Counted from the stretch's first letter, positions 16,137 through 25,424 are shown. The stretch is 64,000 nt of DNA from Desulfurococcus sp. (GCA_026626905.1 JAPNUX010000001.1:62001-126000); one strand, 5' to 3'. Notes: a model not told the origin generated them from the letters alone. Program-made: numbers and translations.

Positions 16137-17810
16137 CTATGAGCGTTTAACAGGCTCCTCTACGACGCTTAATACTGGTGCCCCCATGCCTTCAAGTGAC
16201 TCCAGCATTACACGGAGTCTTCTCTCGCCAAGGGTGATTTCAACGGGTGTTATTGAGGCTGCAACATACACCTGGTTTGCGAGCACTATACTAGCATACA
16301 GCTTAGAGTACAATCCATCGATGTTCAACGGCTTATTACGGTGGCCTACGTACACGCATATAGTTTTATCCCTGCAGGCATTCAGGGTAACCCACGCGTT
16401 AAACGCTTTCTTATCAGCTGTCACTAATACCACAATCTCCTCGCTTAACACGTGTTTAGCAACTACTATTGAAGCCTCGCAGGGCTGGCTTACAGCCGGG
16501 ATGTGTACTCCCCTGTAGCGCTGCTTGATTTCGTCGGCAGCCCTGTTGGCTAACAGCGCCATTATATAAGAGTACCTGAGTACTCCAGTAGCTCCACTTG
16601 ATACCTCCGCGACCTTACCGTTTATCTCTGCTTCAGCGCATACAGGAATGTAGATTCTAACCCCTTCAATCGGCCCCCACGGCCTCCCGCTTCTTATACT
16701 CGCTTTAAGCAGCACCATGTGCAGCCCTTGATAGAACATGTTGGTGTCAGGGAGTAGTGCTACAGGCTTACCCAGCTTCTTGTATAATTCGATTAGGAGG
16801 CTGTGGATCTTCCACCCCTCGAAGTCCCTGGCTTCAGAGCCTTCAACTTCTCTTGCTATTAAGTCTACTGCACCAGTATACCTCTGGAACTGCATGAGTA
16901 CTCTTTCAATAAGGGATTTATCGATGTCAGGGTGGTTCTCGTGGACTATATCAACTAAATGCTTCCAGTTACTCATGAGCATATTAACTGAATCCTCGTT
17001 TAACCCCTCGGAGACCTTGAATGAAACCATTTTCTTTCTCTCGCCGCTGACAGGGTTCACAGCGTTCACAGATAGCACTGGCGACTCCCCTGAAACATCT
17101 ACTCTAGACTCCCCGCCAAGCCTCTCAGCTATTCTAGTGGCTGCTAGGCTGTTTACAAGCCGGGAGATACTCTCGAAGATACCTAGACTCCCCCTCCATT
17201 GTATTTTACCTCCAGCTGGCTGCGTGTAAGAGAGCATGCCTGGGAGACTGTAATCTACACTAGGGGACAGCGCACCGGCTCGAGCAGTATTATCGTAGAT
17301 GTAGACTTTGTGCATCCACCTAGGGCTTCCAGGGTACTGCGGGAGCTCTGGGAGAGGCACTACATCCACGAAGGTATACGTCACCAGGGGTGAACTACCC
17401 TGTCTATCTAGTGCTTCACGGAGCGTGATGGCGAAGGAGCCTGTTGTGAGAGTTAAATCCACGTATATGCTTCTAGCTTTCTCGCCAACACCTTTCACGA
17501 GGTGCGCTAGAATAATGGAGTTCTCGAAGACACTATCCCGTAGAATACTCCTGTATACAGCGTTATCAACGTATACATTAATATCTCTAAATAACTCCCG
17601 GTTAAGCGAGCGGTACACGTCGTCGACGAGCTCTCTCCTCGTGAGAACAACAAAGTCTAGTACCCCTAGCTCCTCGCTTAACCTGTTAACTACTGTAGCA
17701 GTACTCCACGGTGAAGTTAAAACCGGTACAATCGATAAACTCCCGCCATGGAAATCCTTCGAGCTAAGAAACTCGAGTAGCTGGCTAATGTAGCCTCCAG
17801 TGGCCTCCAT
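16137..17810 (-). CDS. Candidate CARF-like / PIN-like two-domain protein
   Basis: 557 residues, no close family recognised. The first 170 residues look like a Rossmann fold (SIVPVLTSPWST, LDFVVLTRRE) with IYVDLTLTTGSFAI at about 115-128, placed where CARF domains have their DxTGGT-type ligand loop. From about 345 a PIN-like nuclease pattern appears: LLPDTNMF (D355), VCAEAEING (E393/E395) and VLVTADKKAF (D466). These are spaced like the acidic residues of VapC-type RNases. The middle region (200-340) is helical. A CARF sensor fused to a PIN nuclease would be a cyclic-oligoadenylate-triggered RNase, but no CRISPR genes lie in this window. Both domain calls are by eye and uncertain. Confidence 0.5.
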   Translation of the reverse strand: MEATGGYISQLLEFLSSKDFHGGSLSIVPVLTSPWSTATVVNRLSEELGVLDFVVLTRRELVDDVYRSLNRELFRDINVYVDNAVYRSILRDSVFENSIILAHLVKGVGEKARSIYVDLTLTTGSFAITLREALDRQGSSPLVTYTFVDVVPLPELPQYPGSPRWMHKVYIYDNTARAGALSPSVDYSLPGMLSYTQPAGGKIQWRGSLGIFESISRLVNSLAATRIAERLGGESRVDVSGESPVLSVNAVNPVSGERKKMVSFKVSEGLNEDSVNMLMSNWKHLVDIVHENHPDIDKSLIERVLMQFQRYTGAVDLIAREVEGSEARDFEGWKIHSLLIELYKKLGKPVALLPDTNMFYQGLHMVLLKASIRSGRPWGPIEGVRIYIPVCAEAEINGKVAEVSSGATGVLRYSYIMALLANRAADEIKQRYRGVHIPAVSQPCEASIVVAKHVLSEEIVVLVTADKKAFNAWVTLNACRDKTICVYVGHRNKPLNIDGLYSKLYASIVLANQVYVAASITPVEITLGERRLRVMLESLEGMGAPVLSVVEEPVKRS

Positions 17811-17915
17811 TAAGAAACACCCTTAATACTCAACAGTCTTTACAGGTTAAATATCCCAGTGCACTCGTCACGTGAATTTAGTGTTAGACTGCTAAATATA
17901 CTAGGGGTGTGCTTA

Positions 17916-18596
17916 TTGGAGGAGTGCGAGCGGATTAAAGCCTACATATATAACGTGGAGCAAGCTCTCAAGCAGGTAGACAAGGAGAGGCTCAACCAGT
18001 ATAAGACTATAGTAGAGCTTGCAGAAGCGTACACTAGTGACGCAAAATACTACCTGGATAGAAAGGACTGCTTCACTAGTCTTGCATGCATAGCCTACGC
18101 TGAAGGCCTTCTCGATGCTCTCAGGCATCAAGGTGCTTTATCATTCGAGTGGAAGCCTCTCACCCAGCTACTCAAAAGACCTAGAGTCCTTGTTGCAGGC
18201 AGCTTCGATATACTTCACCCAGGCCACATACACCTGCTTCGAGAAGCCTGGAGACTGGGAGAGGTCTACGTTATCGTCTCAAGGGATAAGAATTTCAAGA
18301 GGTTTAAGGGAAGGAAGCCTCTTCTCAGCGAGAATGAGAGGCTTTTAATGATCGAGAGCGTCAAGTACGTCTCGAAAGCAGTCCTCGGTGATGAAGAAGA
18401 CTTTCTCAAGCCTATTGAAGAGTTGAAGCCTGACATAATACTTTTAGGCCCCGACCAGTGGTTAACCCCCGGTGAGCTGAAGAAGCTGCTAGAGGAGAGA
18501 GGCCTTTCAGACATCAAGGTAGAGAGGTTGGAGTCAAAGCTTAACGAGTGGAGTTCCAGCGGGATTATCGAGAGGATTAAACGCGAGCACTGCTGA
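17916..18596 (+). CDS. DUF357-cytidylyltransferase fusion (RibL-like FAD synthase candidate)
   Basis: The N-terminal 75 residues are helical and match DUF357 (YLDRKDCFTSLACIAYAEGLLDAL). They are followed by a nucleotidyltransferase domain with VLVAGSFDILHPGHIHLL, the HxGH ATP-binding motif, and ENERLLMIESVKYV. Archaeal RibL enzymes of this family adenylate FMN to FAD; glycerol-3-phosphate or phosphoethanolamine cytidylyltransferases are alternatives. The start is TTG 17916, six bases after GGTG 17906-17909; an upstream frame extension of 19 codons lacks similarity. The 3' end overlaps the convergent flavoprotein gene by 20 bp. Confidence 0.75.
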   Translation: MEECERIKAYIYNVEQALKQVDKERLNQYKTIVELAEAYTSDAKYYLDRKDCFTSLACIAYAEGLLDALRHQGALSFEWKPLTQLLKRPRVLVAGSFDILHPGHIHLLREAWRLGEVYVIVSRDKNFKRFKGRKPLLSENERLLMIESVKYVSKAVLGDEEDFLKPIEELKPDIILLGPDQWLTPGELKKLLEERGLSDIKVERLESKLNEWSSSGIIERIKREHC

Positions 18597-19314
18597 GTAG
18601 AAACTCCAGCTTCTTTAATCTCTCTCCTCTAACTCCTCTAGCACCGGCTTCACTCGAGTACTTGAGTACCAGCTCTCTGAGCTCGCGGGTGTTGACTGAG
18701 GGGTTGTATCCAATGTGCCTCCCGTACTCCATTAAAGCTCTCGCTGTCTCTACAACTATGTAGCCGACATTATATGCATCTCTGAGGGCTTGCTCATCGT
18801 CAGCTATGTTCTCTGAGTGACTGTAAGCCATGCTCCACGGCACTATATGTACTCCCATGCTGTTTAAGACTACAGCTAGATAAGATATAGCCATCATAAC
18901 CCCGCTGTCGAGCCCGGTGGCTATGAAGCCTGCTACTTTTCCTTCCAGAAGACTCCTTCCCTCGTGAAATATCATGTTCTCTAAGCTTGTCAATCTGTCA
19001 ATGAAGTTCTTTAGCACACCGCTGGGAGCATACCAGTAGACTGGTGTTGATACTATAAGCCCGTGAGAGTTTAGCAGTCTCCTAGCAATACTATTGAAGT
19101 CGTCATCGTTGACTATGCACGGGAACCTGCAGTATTTGACGTTGTCTGAAACACACCCCAGGCAGGGCTTGATGCTATACTCGTAGAGGTTTACGATCTC
19201 GTAGGTTCCACCTGCATCTTCAACGCCTTTAGCTGCAATCCTAGCTAGCTGCATCGAAGAGCCGTATCTACGGGGAGATCCATTAATTATTAGCACGTGA
19301 GGACTACCCTTCAT
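18577..19314 (-). CDS. NADPH-dependent FMN reductase / iron-sulfur flavoprotein family
   Basis: A flavodoxin-fold protein of 245 residues. IINGSPRRYGSS near the N-terminus is the FMN-phosphate loop, and TPVYWYAPSGVLKNFIDR is the second FMN-contact region typical of the family. Four cysteines (KPCLGCVSDNVKYCRFPC) sit where iron-sulfur flavoproteins carry a cluster or redox cysteines. It probably reduces small acceptors or works in oxidative-stress defence. A GGTGGC lies upstream of the ATG. Its 3' end overlaps the RibL-like gene on the other strand by 20 bp, which is interesting because that gene would make its flavin cofactor. Confidence 0.8.
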   Translation of the reverse strand: MKGSPHVLIINGSPRRYGSSMQLARIAAKGVEDAGGTYEIVNLYEYSIKPCLGCVSDNVKYCRFPCIVNDDDFNSIARRLLNSHGLIVSTPVYWYAPSGVLKNFIDRLTSLENMIFHEGRSLLEGKVAGFIATGLDSGVMMAISYLAVVLNSMGVHIVPWSMAYSHSENIADDEQALRDAYNVGYIVVETARALMEYGRHIGYNPSVNTRELRELVLKYSSEAGARGVRGERLKKLEFLLSSARV

Positions 19315-19433
19315 TTAAGCCACCTCCGTGAACTCGGCTTTAAGCAGCCACCATGAATAGGATCTTTAAAGGTTACTTCCAGGCTTAAATAATTTCACGT
19401 TTATCCATGTAGAAGCAGCATAGGCGTTGAAGC

Positions 19434-19919
19434 ATGGAGAGAATCTACCCGCGTTTCGCTCTAGGAGCTGTTGGAGCAGTCCTGGTAAAAGAGGATAGAA
19501 TGCTTTTAGTAAAGAGGGGGAGTCCACCAGGCAGGGGTTTATGGAGTCTACCGGGAGGGCTAATTAAGCCTGGTGAGAGAGTGGGGGAGGCAGCTAGAAG
19601 AGAGCTGAGAGAGGAGACAGGACTGGATGGAGAGCCTCTTGGAGTAATATATGTACTCAATAATGTTGTCCTGGATCAAGAGGGGAGTGCTAGATACCAC
19701 TATATAATCCTAGATGTCTTATTCGACCCTGATAGCATTAAAGGAGAACTTAAAGCAGGCAGCGACGCACTTGACGCTAAGTGGTTCTCTCTTCCTGAAA
19801 TTCTAGCTGGTAAAGGAGTCTCTAGAATAGTATTAAAGCTTGTTCACCGCATGCTTAGCAGCGGGTTAAGCTACATACCATTAGAGTATGTTGAGAACAT
19901 AGTGTCTGAAAGCAGCTAG
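19434..19919 (+). CDS. NUDIX hydrolase (ADP-ribose pyrophosphatase type)
   Basis: 161 residues with a complete NUDIX box: G(GLIKPGE)RVGEAARRELREETGL fits Gx5Ex7REUxEExGU, the Mg-binding catalytic helix. The N-terminal GAVLVKEDRMLLVKRG strand pair is typical of ADP-ribose or house-cleaning NUDIX enzymes. Substrate cannot be fixed. The ATG at 19434 has no strong ribosome-binding site. An AT-rich TATA-like GCTTAAATAATTT lies about 45 bases upstream, so a leaderless or short-leader transcript is plausible. Confidence 0.88.
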   Translation: MERIYPRFALGAVGAVLVKEDRMLLVKRGSPPGRGLWSLPGGLIKPGERVGEAARRELREETGLDGEPLGVIYVLNNVVLDQEGSARYHYIILDVLFDPDSIKGELKAGSDALDAKWFSLPEILAGKGVSRIVLKLVHRMLSSGLSYIPLEYVENIVSESS

Positions 19920-20053
19920 AGAAAACAGCGCTCCCCAAAGGTTATTTAATTCGAGGCGGCAGCCAGGCTGAGTATTACTCTCCAGCAGCCTCTTATTGAA
20001 CGTTCAAATCACCTTAAAAGAATAGTTGAGGATCACAGTTAGCGGTGAAACAC

Positions 20054-20767
20054 GTGAAGACACGCCTCATTGTGGATGCTGTTGTATTCACAGTGCTTGT
20101 TTACGCTGCTACAATAGTTCTCCAGGTATACCAGCCTGTGACAGGAGGTTACTTTAATCTAGGTGAATCAATGATATATGTTGCAGCCATGGTCTCCACC
20201 CCTCTGGCTGCAGGAGTAGCGGGAGGTATAGGTGCCTCGCTAGCAGACCTGACAACCGGCTACCAGATCTTCGCGCCAGCTACTCTAGTAATAAAGTTCA
20301 CTGAAGGTTACATTGCAGGTATCCTCATCGAGAAGCTTAAAGGCAGGCATGGAAGGATTACAGGCGGAGTGCTCGGCTCAGCGTACGCCTTAGTCTTCGC
20401 AAGCTTCGCCTTAGCATACTACGCTGGCCCCATCGAGGTTGGGCCCACTGGTATCACTGTAAACGTGCCGTGGTTTATCTGGCTGCTTATCAGTATAGCT
20501 TTAGGCTTCACAGTAGTGTACTCTCTAATCTCAAAGTATAGTAGTGTGGGTGAGGCTCTAGCACTACTAGCAGGCGGGTTAATAATGGTTACAGGATACT
20601 TCCTCTACGAGTACTACGTGTCAAATCCGTATACTGGTAGGCCGGCAATCCACGCTGTATTCGAGATCCCAGTTAACTTAGGACAGGCGATTACAGGTAT
20701 CATGATAGCCCTCCCCCTTGTCTCCTGGCTTAGAAGAGCCGGGTACCTGGAGGGTAAGTCTTCATAA
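20054..20767 (+). CDS. ECF transporter S component (substrate-binding membrane subunit)
   Basis: About 237 residues with six hydrophobic segments. Typical S-component sequence is visible: QPVTGGYFNLGESMIYVAA, then AGGIGASLADLTTGY, then a helix ending FTEGYIAG. It would capture a vitamin or metal chelate and hand it to the ECF module encoded next. Substrate not identifiable. GTG 20054 is chosen because GGTG lies six bases upstream; GTG 20045, three codons earlier, is the alternative. The gene is first in a three-gene operon (S, fused A-A', T). I see no riboswitch in the 130-base leader. Confidence 0.8.
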   Translation: MKTRLIVDAVVFTVLVYAATIVLQVYQPVTGGYFNLGESMIYVAAMVSTPLAAGVAGGIGASLADLTTGYQIFAPATLVIKFTEGYIAGILIEKLKGRHGRITGGVLGSAYALVFASFALAYYAGPIEVGPTGITVNVPWFIWLLISIALGFTVVYSLISKYSSVGEALALLAGGLIMVTGYFLYEYYVSNPYTGRPAIHAVFEIPVNLGQAITGIMIALPLVSWLRRAGYLEGKSS

Positions 20768-20810
20768 GGATTTTTCCCTTCAAGCAATCCTTTACACTCT
20801 GGTGGCATCT

Positions 20811-22103
20811 GTGCTGAAAGCTAGTATTAAAGCAGCAGGCTATCGCGGCGGATTTACACTTAGAGACATCAACCTAGAGATCCCTGACGGGGAGATCCTG
20901 GTTGTAACAGGGCCTTCGGGCAGCGGGAAGACTACTCTTCTTCGAGCTTTAATCGGAGTGCTAGATAAGATTGGAGGCTTCGTGGAGGGCTCAGTCTTCA
21001 TTGATGAACACAATCTAAGTGAAATACCACCTTGGAGAATACACGAGCTAATAGCATACATACCCCAGGAACCCTGGTATGCTATCGTAGGCTACACTGT
21101 GAGATCCGAGTACTGCTACACGCTATCCCTCACCGGCTTGAAGTGCAACTACAGGCATCTCGATAGACTAGGATTAACAGGTAAGCTGGAGTCCCTGACA
21201 GCTAATTTAAGTGCTGGTGAAACCCAGAAACTCCTGTGGGCTGGGGCATCTGCTGGAAGAACCCGTGTACTCGTGTTAGACGAGCCCCTCGTATACCTTG
21301 ACGAGGAGACTAAGGGGATTGTTGGCAGGATAGCAATGGAAGCCTTAGAGAATAAAACGTCGCTAATAGTAGTAGACCATAACCCCTACTACTGGAGGAA
21401 TATGCCTGGGAAGCTCTTAATCCTAGATGAAGGAGTTGTCAAATACTACGGTGAATGGAGTGACGACGCGCTAGCATTAATTAAGCCATCCTGGGCGCTG
21501 GATAGAAGGAGAGAAACACCTAATAGTAGTGACGCTGCCATCGAGGTTGAAAACCTCTGGTTTAAGTACCCGGGGGAGAAACCACTCTTTAAAGGCTTAA
21601 ATTTAATAGTAGAGAGAGCGCAGCTTACAGGCCTCACGGGCAGGAATGGTAGCGGTAAGTCAACTCTTCTCAAGCTAATGGCCGGCATGCTGAAGCCTGT
21701 AAAAGGCCGTGTTAAAAAACGTGGACGAGCCACCTACATACCCGAGAACCCGCTACTATACTTTACTAAGCCTACACCAGTAGAAGAGCTACTCTACGCT
21801 GCAGGGGGAAGGCTTGAAAGAGTCACCGATGTAGCCGAGGCATTCGGGCTCTCGAAATCCCTTGAAACTCCGCTTGCAAGGCTTAGCTCTGGTGAGAGGA
21901 GGAGGCTTGCTATAGCCTCAGCATACCTTAGCGGCTTCGACATATACCTGGTGGATGAGCCTACAGGCGGCTTGGATCAATGGAATACAGTAAAAGTGCT
22001 GGAAGCTCTCTCCAATATAGTAGATAGCGGTGGGACTGTTGTAGTCGCTACGCATGATGAAAGAATAATTAGAATACTTGACAGCGAGTACCAGCTGGGC
22101 TGA
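20811..22103 (+). CDS. Energy-coupling factor ATPase, two ABC domains fused (EcfA-A')
   Basis: About 430 residues carrying two full ATPase domains. Domain 1 has GPSGSGKTT, a Q-loop (IPQEP), LSAGETQ and VLVLDEP. Domain 2 has GRNGSGKST, LSSGERRR and YLVDEPTGG, with the H-loop THDE near the end. Both signature motifs look functional. Many bacteria encode the two ATPases as separate EcfA1 and EcfA2; fused versions also occur. The start is GTG 20811, six bases after GGTG 20801-20804. A longer frame reaching into the S-component gene exists but is out of homology. It powers the EcfT/S complex at the membrane. Confidence 0.85.
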   Translation: MLKASIKAAGYRGGFTLRDINLEIPDGEILVVTGPSGSGKTTLLRALIGVLDKIGGFVEGSVFIDEHNLSEIPPWRIHELIAYIPQEPWYAIVGYTVRSEYCYTLSLTGLKCNYRHLDRLGLTGKLESLTANLSAGETQKLLWAGASAGRTRVLVLDEPLVYLDEETKGIVGRIAMEALENKTSLIVVDHNPYYWRNMPGKLLILDEGVVKYYGEWSDDALALIKPSWALDRRRETPNSSDAAIEVENLWFKYPGEKPLFKGLNLIVERAQLTGLTGRNGSGKSTLLKLMAGMLKPVKGRVKKRGRATYIPENPLLYFTKPTPVEELLYAAGGRLERVTDVAEAFGLSKSLETPLARLSSGERRRLAIASAYLSGFDIYLVDEPTGGLDQWNTVKVLEALSNIVDSGGTVVVATHDERIIRILDSEYQLG

Positions 22104-22109
22104 CTAGAT

Positions 22110-22817
22110 ATGGCTGTACTAGGCTGGCTTGTATCAGTTGTCTACAAGGCTTTCTTCCTTAAAGGTGACACGGGATTTAAGCGGGCTCACTGGACGGTTA
22201 AAGTACTCTACATAGCCATTCTGACTCTTATTATTGCTAGAGGAGATCTAGGGCTGCTTCTAGGAGCCCTGCTGGTCTCACTAGCTCTAGGTTTAATATC
22301 ACCCGGCTATGAATGGGTTCTCTCAACTCTAACGCTTTCATCAATAGTCTCAGCCTACATGTCGCTGACATCTCTCATAGCATCTCTCGCTGGTTTCTCA
22401 CCTGTAGGAGGCTACTGGAGCATAGTATTCATCGCTTTAAGGACTCTCTCACTTTCCACTATCATAGCATTCTCCTTCGTTATTATATCGCCTCTCGAGA
22501 TATCCTCACTACTCATACTACTAGGAGCTGGAAGACTAGCCGGCATCCCCCTGCTCGTATGGAGGCTGATACCCTACGGGCTTAAATCTTTCAGTGAAAG
22601 CCTAGGGATAGGATACGTTAAAGGTGAAAGGGTCTCCCAGAGGATCCCGCCTGCTGTTGCAAGCGTGATCGAGATTGGAGGATTCATCGAGGAGTACTGC
22701 TTCTACAAGCTGAACTCTAAAGCTAAACGCATAGTGCTACCGGAGTATACGTGGAGGCATACAGCTATTTTAGCATTAAGCAGCGTGATCCTGATGCTCC
22801 TGCTGGCGGCTCAGTGA
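22110..22817 (+). CDS. ecfT: ECF transporter T component (EcfT)
   Basis: 235 residues with five to six membrane segments and a long cytoplasmic stretch. The region LLGAGRLAGIPLLVWRLIPYG and the following SQRIPPAVASVIE carry the short Ala-Arg-Gly-like coupling helices that dock on the ATPases. The gene begins six bases after the stop of the fused ATPase, completing an S-A-A'-T operon. It ends before a spacer with a possible CACCCG/CGGGTG hairpin (about 22834-22857) that might end transcription. Confidence 0.75.
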   Translation: MAVLGWLVSVVYKAFFLKGDTGFKRAHWTVKVLYIAILTLIIARGDLGLLLGALLVSLALGLISPGYEWVLSTLTLSSIVSAYMSLTSLIASLAGFSPVGGYWSIVFIALRTLSLSTIIAFSFVIISPLEISSLLILLGAGRLAGIPLLVWRLIPYGLKSFSESLGIGYVKGERVSQRIPPAVASVIEIGGFIEEYCFYKLNSKAKRIVLPEYTWRHTAILALSSVILMLLLAAQ

Positions 22818-22988
22818 GGCGTGTCAGGTGCTCACCCGTTAATCACAGCACGGGTGGCTCATAATTCGGAACCATCATCATCCATTAAACACTATATTCA
22901 CGCAGAGTATTATGGCTTCACGCTATAGGTTTACCTTCACGCTCCTCCAGTGGTCTACCTGCAGCAGTTACTCCTCTTCTAATCTTGC

Positions 22989-25193
22989 TTAACACGTACA
23001 CAGCCTTCCTGCGTGAAAGGACTTGGTTATTACGCAGTATGGGCTGTACACGCATCTAGGGCATCCATCCTCGCAACTACACTTACTCATGATTTCTAAC
23101 GCTAGGTCCTCTGCTCTCTCGAATCTCTCGTAGAGTAGCTTTGATATCCCGCTACCACCTATAGTGGAGTCGTATACCACGATATCGCCGCTCGGATAGC
23201 TTATCCCGCCTAGATCTGTTAAGCCAGCACCACATGTAAGCCTAGCGGCAGAGATTAAAGCATGCTCGACCGCGTGGAATGCTTCCGCGTTACCCTTTAA
23301 TCCTAGCTCTCTGAACACCGGGTATTTCAGTAGCACTGCTCTCGTTGAATACCTGTATTTGACCGGCTCTGTGAGGTACTCGGTTGAGATTATCTCCCCA
23401 CTATACATGTCCTTGAAGACTACTCCCTCTACACTAAGCTCTAAGAGTACTCTCGCATATGCTATTCTAGTACCATGGAGGGTCAGCCTCTCGGATAACA
23501 CCTCGTATTCTACTATATCAACAGTGTACAAGGGTCTAGTGTAGTACCCGGCATCAGCTTCCACCTTCCTCACTGTAGCTTTACTACTCGAGAGATCTAC
23601 TGATTCAACGATGTAGGGTTCACCCATGTATAGGTAGATAGCTCTAGGGTATAGTTCGAGTAGAGCTATAGGAAGCTCTCTAGTCGCGATTACACTGCCA
23701 ACTCCAGCTTCAACTACACTGACAACCGGGCCAACCGCTCTTAAACCCCCCTTCTCGTTGAGAAGTCTTCTCGCATGGTATCGCATGGGCTTAACATACC
23801 CATTCACCTCTCTCACTAGATTCATCGCTTTCAACTCGCCTAGAACCCTCCTCCATGCTTCAGGCAGATCGCCTGCTCTCGCTCTCCCAGCTTGAAGGAT
23901 GTATGCTAGCAGGTGGACTTTAGATACTTCTTCATTAAAAGGCTCGATTACCACAGGTGGTATATCCTGCTTGAAGAACCGATCAGGGTCTCTAGCGTAG
24001 TAGGCGTCAATTGGATCCTCTCCTAGTATAGTGAACACGTAGCCCTTACCTCTCCTGCCAGCCCTGCCGGCTCTCTGCAGGTATTTAGCGTAGGAGGGGG
24101 GAGGTGAAGCCATTACTACAGCGTCTAGAACACCTATATCAATACCCAGCTCGAGTGTCGGTGTTGCTACAACACCCTCCAGTCTACCCTCCCTGAGCTC
24201 AGCTTCAATACTCCGCCTAATACTAGCTGGCAGGCCAGCTCTATGAACCATGACATTAATACCGTATCTTACTCTTAGAATCCTCGTCAATAGCTCTGCT
24301 AGCTGCTGGCTATCCACGAAGACTAGGAATCTCAACCCCTTTTCTGATAGAATATGTGCTAGGCTAGCTGTAACACTCCACCTGCTTAAGTAGCCAGCTG
24401 AGATTAAAGCATGGATAGCAGTACCCTTCCTCCAGGCTTCTCCTCTAACTTCAGTGAAGCTCTCGTTGAAGAGCGCTTCAGCAAGTTCCCTTGGATTGCT
24501 TATAGTGGCTGATGAACCAATGAATACAGGCTTCCTGCTAGCCGTTCTCTTCAGCCTCTCTGCGAGGTGGTGGATATGGCTTCCAAGCACCCCTTCGTAG
24601 ACGTGTAGCTCGTCGAAGACCATGAAGCTGGATCTCTCAGTGAAGCTCCGTATATGCTCACTATAAACTAATCCAATGTGAAGCATATCGGGATTCGATA
24701 CTATAATAGAGGGTGGATTCAACGCCAGCCTCCTTCTAACCCTGCTCGGAGTGTCTCCATCGTATATTCCGAAGCTGATAGCAGGGTACACTAGGTAATC
24801 GCGGAATCTATTCACCTGGTCTCTAGCAAGGGCTTTAGTAGGGTAGAGTATCATTGCTCTCGGGTTAGCGCCTCTATGCTCACTAATATGCTTAAGTATT
24901 GGGAGAAGGAAGGCCTCAGTTTTACCCATCCCTGTTCCAGCTGAGATAACAGTATTCTCGCCATTCAGGATACGCTTGTAAGCCTCATATTGAAACTTAT
25001 ACAGTCTCCTAATACCCCTGCGCTCAAGGACCCCGAGTACTTCAGCAGGCAGATCTACATCCCAGATGCTTGGCCCTGGCTCAGGCTCGCCGGTCTCTTC
25101 TACTTTCTCGTAGAGAATTGAGACACCGCTTCCAGGATACCTGGCTGCTAGCTCATCGTTAACCTCTGCAACCAGTGGATCCTTAAGTTTCAA
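22989..25193 (-). CDS. MrfA/Hrq1-like DEXH-box DNA helicase, C-terminus frameshifted
   Basis: A superfamily 2 helicase of 734 residues. Motif I is AGTGMGKTEA, motif Ia PTKALARDQ, motif II FDELH, motif III GSSATI, and motif VI QRAGRAGRRG. The C-terminal DUF1998 domain has a four-cysteine motif (CSCEDGCPRC...PYC), as in MrfA/YprA and Hrq1, 3'-5' helicases linked to crosslink or other DNA repair. After PYC the usual GNNNQ-like sequence is missing: a one-base slip near 23033 gives VITKSFHAG and an early stop. In the shifted frame the expected tail (GNNQVLSRRKAVYVLSKIRR...) continues to 22918. Start TTG 25193 follows GGGGGC at good spacing and abuts the upstream gene. Confidence 0.85.
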   Translation of the reverse strand: MKLKDPLVAEVNDELAARYPGSGVSILYEKVEETGEPEPGPSIWDVDLPAEVLGVLERRGIRRLYKFQYEAYKRILNGENTVISAGTGMGKTEAFLLPILKHISEHRGANPRAMILYPTKALARDQVNRFRDYLVYPAISFGIYDGDTPSRVRRRLALNPPSIIVSNPDMLHIGLVYSEHIRSFTERSSFMVFDELHVYEGVLGSHIHHLAERLKRTASRKPVFIGSSATISNPRELAEALFNESFTEVRGEAWRKGTAIHALISAGYLSRWSVTASLAHILSEKGLRFLVFVDSQQLAELLTRILRVRYGINVMVHRAGLPASIRRSIEAELREGRLEGVVATPTLELGIDIGVLDAVVMASPPPSYAKYLQRAGRAGRRGKGYVFTILGEDPIDAYYARDPDRFFKQDIPPVVIEPFNEEVSKVHLLAYILQAGRARAGDLPEAWRRVLGELKAMNLVREVNGYVKPMRYHARRLLNEKGGLRAVGPVVSVVEAGVGSVIATRELPIALLELYPRAIYLYMGEPYIVESVDLSSSKATVRKVEADAGYYTRPLYTVDIVEYEVLSERLTLHGTRIAYARVLLELSVEGVVFKDMYSGEIISTEYLTEPVKYRYSTRAVLLKYPVFRELGLKGNAEAFHAVEHALISAARLTCGAGLTDLGGISYPSGDIVVYDSTIGGSGISKLLYERFERAEDLALEIMSKCSCEDGCPRCVYSPYCVITKSFHAGRLCTC

Positions 25194-25424
25194 TCAAGCC
25201 CCCTTTCTAGCGAGATCTCTTGCAAGACGTTCAGTTTTACTCAGCCTCCTCCACATCTTATAGTGCTCCTCGCAGAGGTACACGTAGCCGGGTCTCCTAG
25301 GGGGCTGAGCATCAATAGGATTCAGCTTCAACCCATGCTTCTCAAGGATCCTTGCATCCAGGTAGCTTAACCGGTGCAAGCCCTCCCCGTTGCAGCCTTC
25401 AACACTACATCTCCTAGAATCCAT
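25194..25424 (-). CDS. Small Cys/His-containing protein, probable zinc finger
   Basis: About 76 residues. CSVEGCNGEG and, 40 residues on, CEEHYKMW place two CxxxxC/CxxH-like pairs that could bind one zinc ion. The C-terminus is a basic helix. It is directly adjacent to the helicase gene (stop and start contiguous), so the two are almost certainly cotranscribed, and it may be a helicase partner. Start chosen at ATG 25424 behind GGGGGT; an upstream start at 25463 would add 13 unlikely residues. Confidence 0.6.
   Translation of the reverse strand: MDSRRCSVEGCNGEGLHRLSYLDARILEKHGLKLNPIDAQPPRRPGYVYLCEEHYKMWRRLSKTERLARDLARKGA

Noticed and set aside
20718-20810. N-terminal extension of the fused ECF ATPase into the S-component gene
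   Set aside because: It overlaps coding sequence in another frame, has no ABC similarity, and a well-placed GGTG supports GTG 20811.
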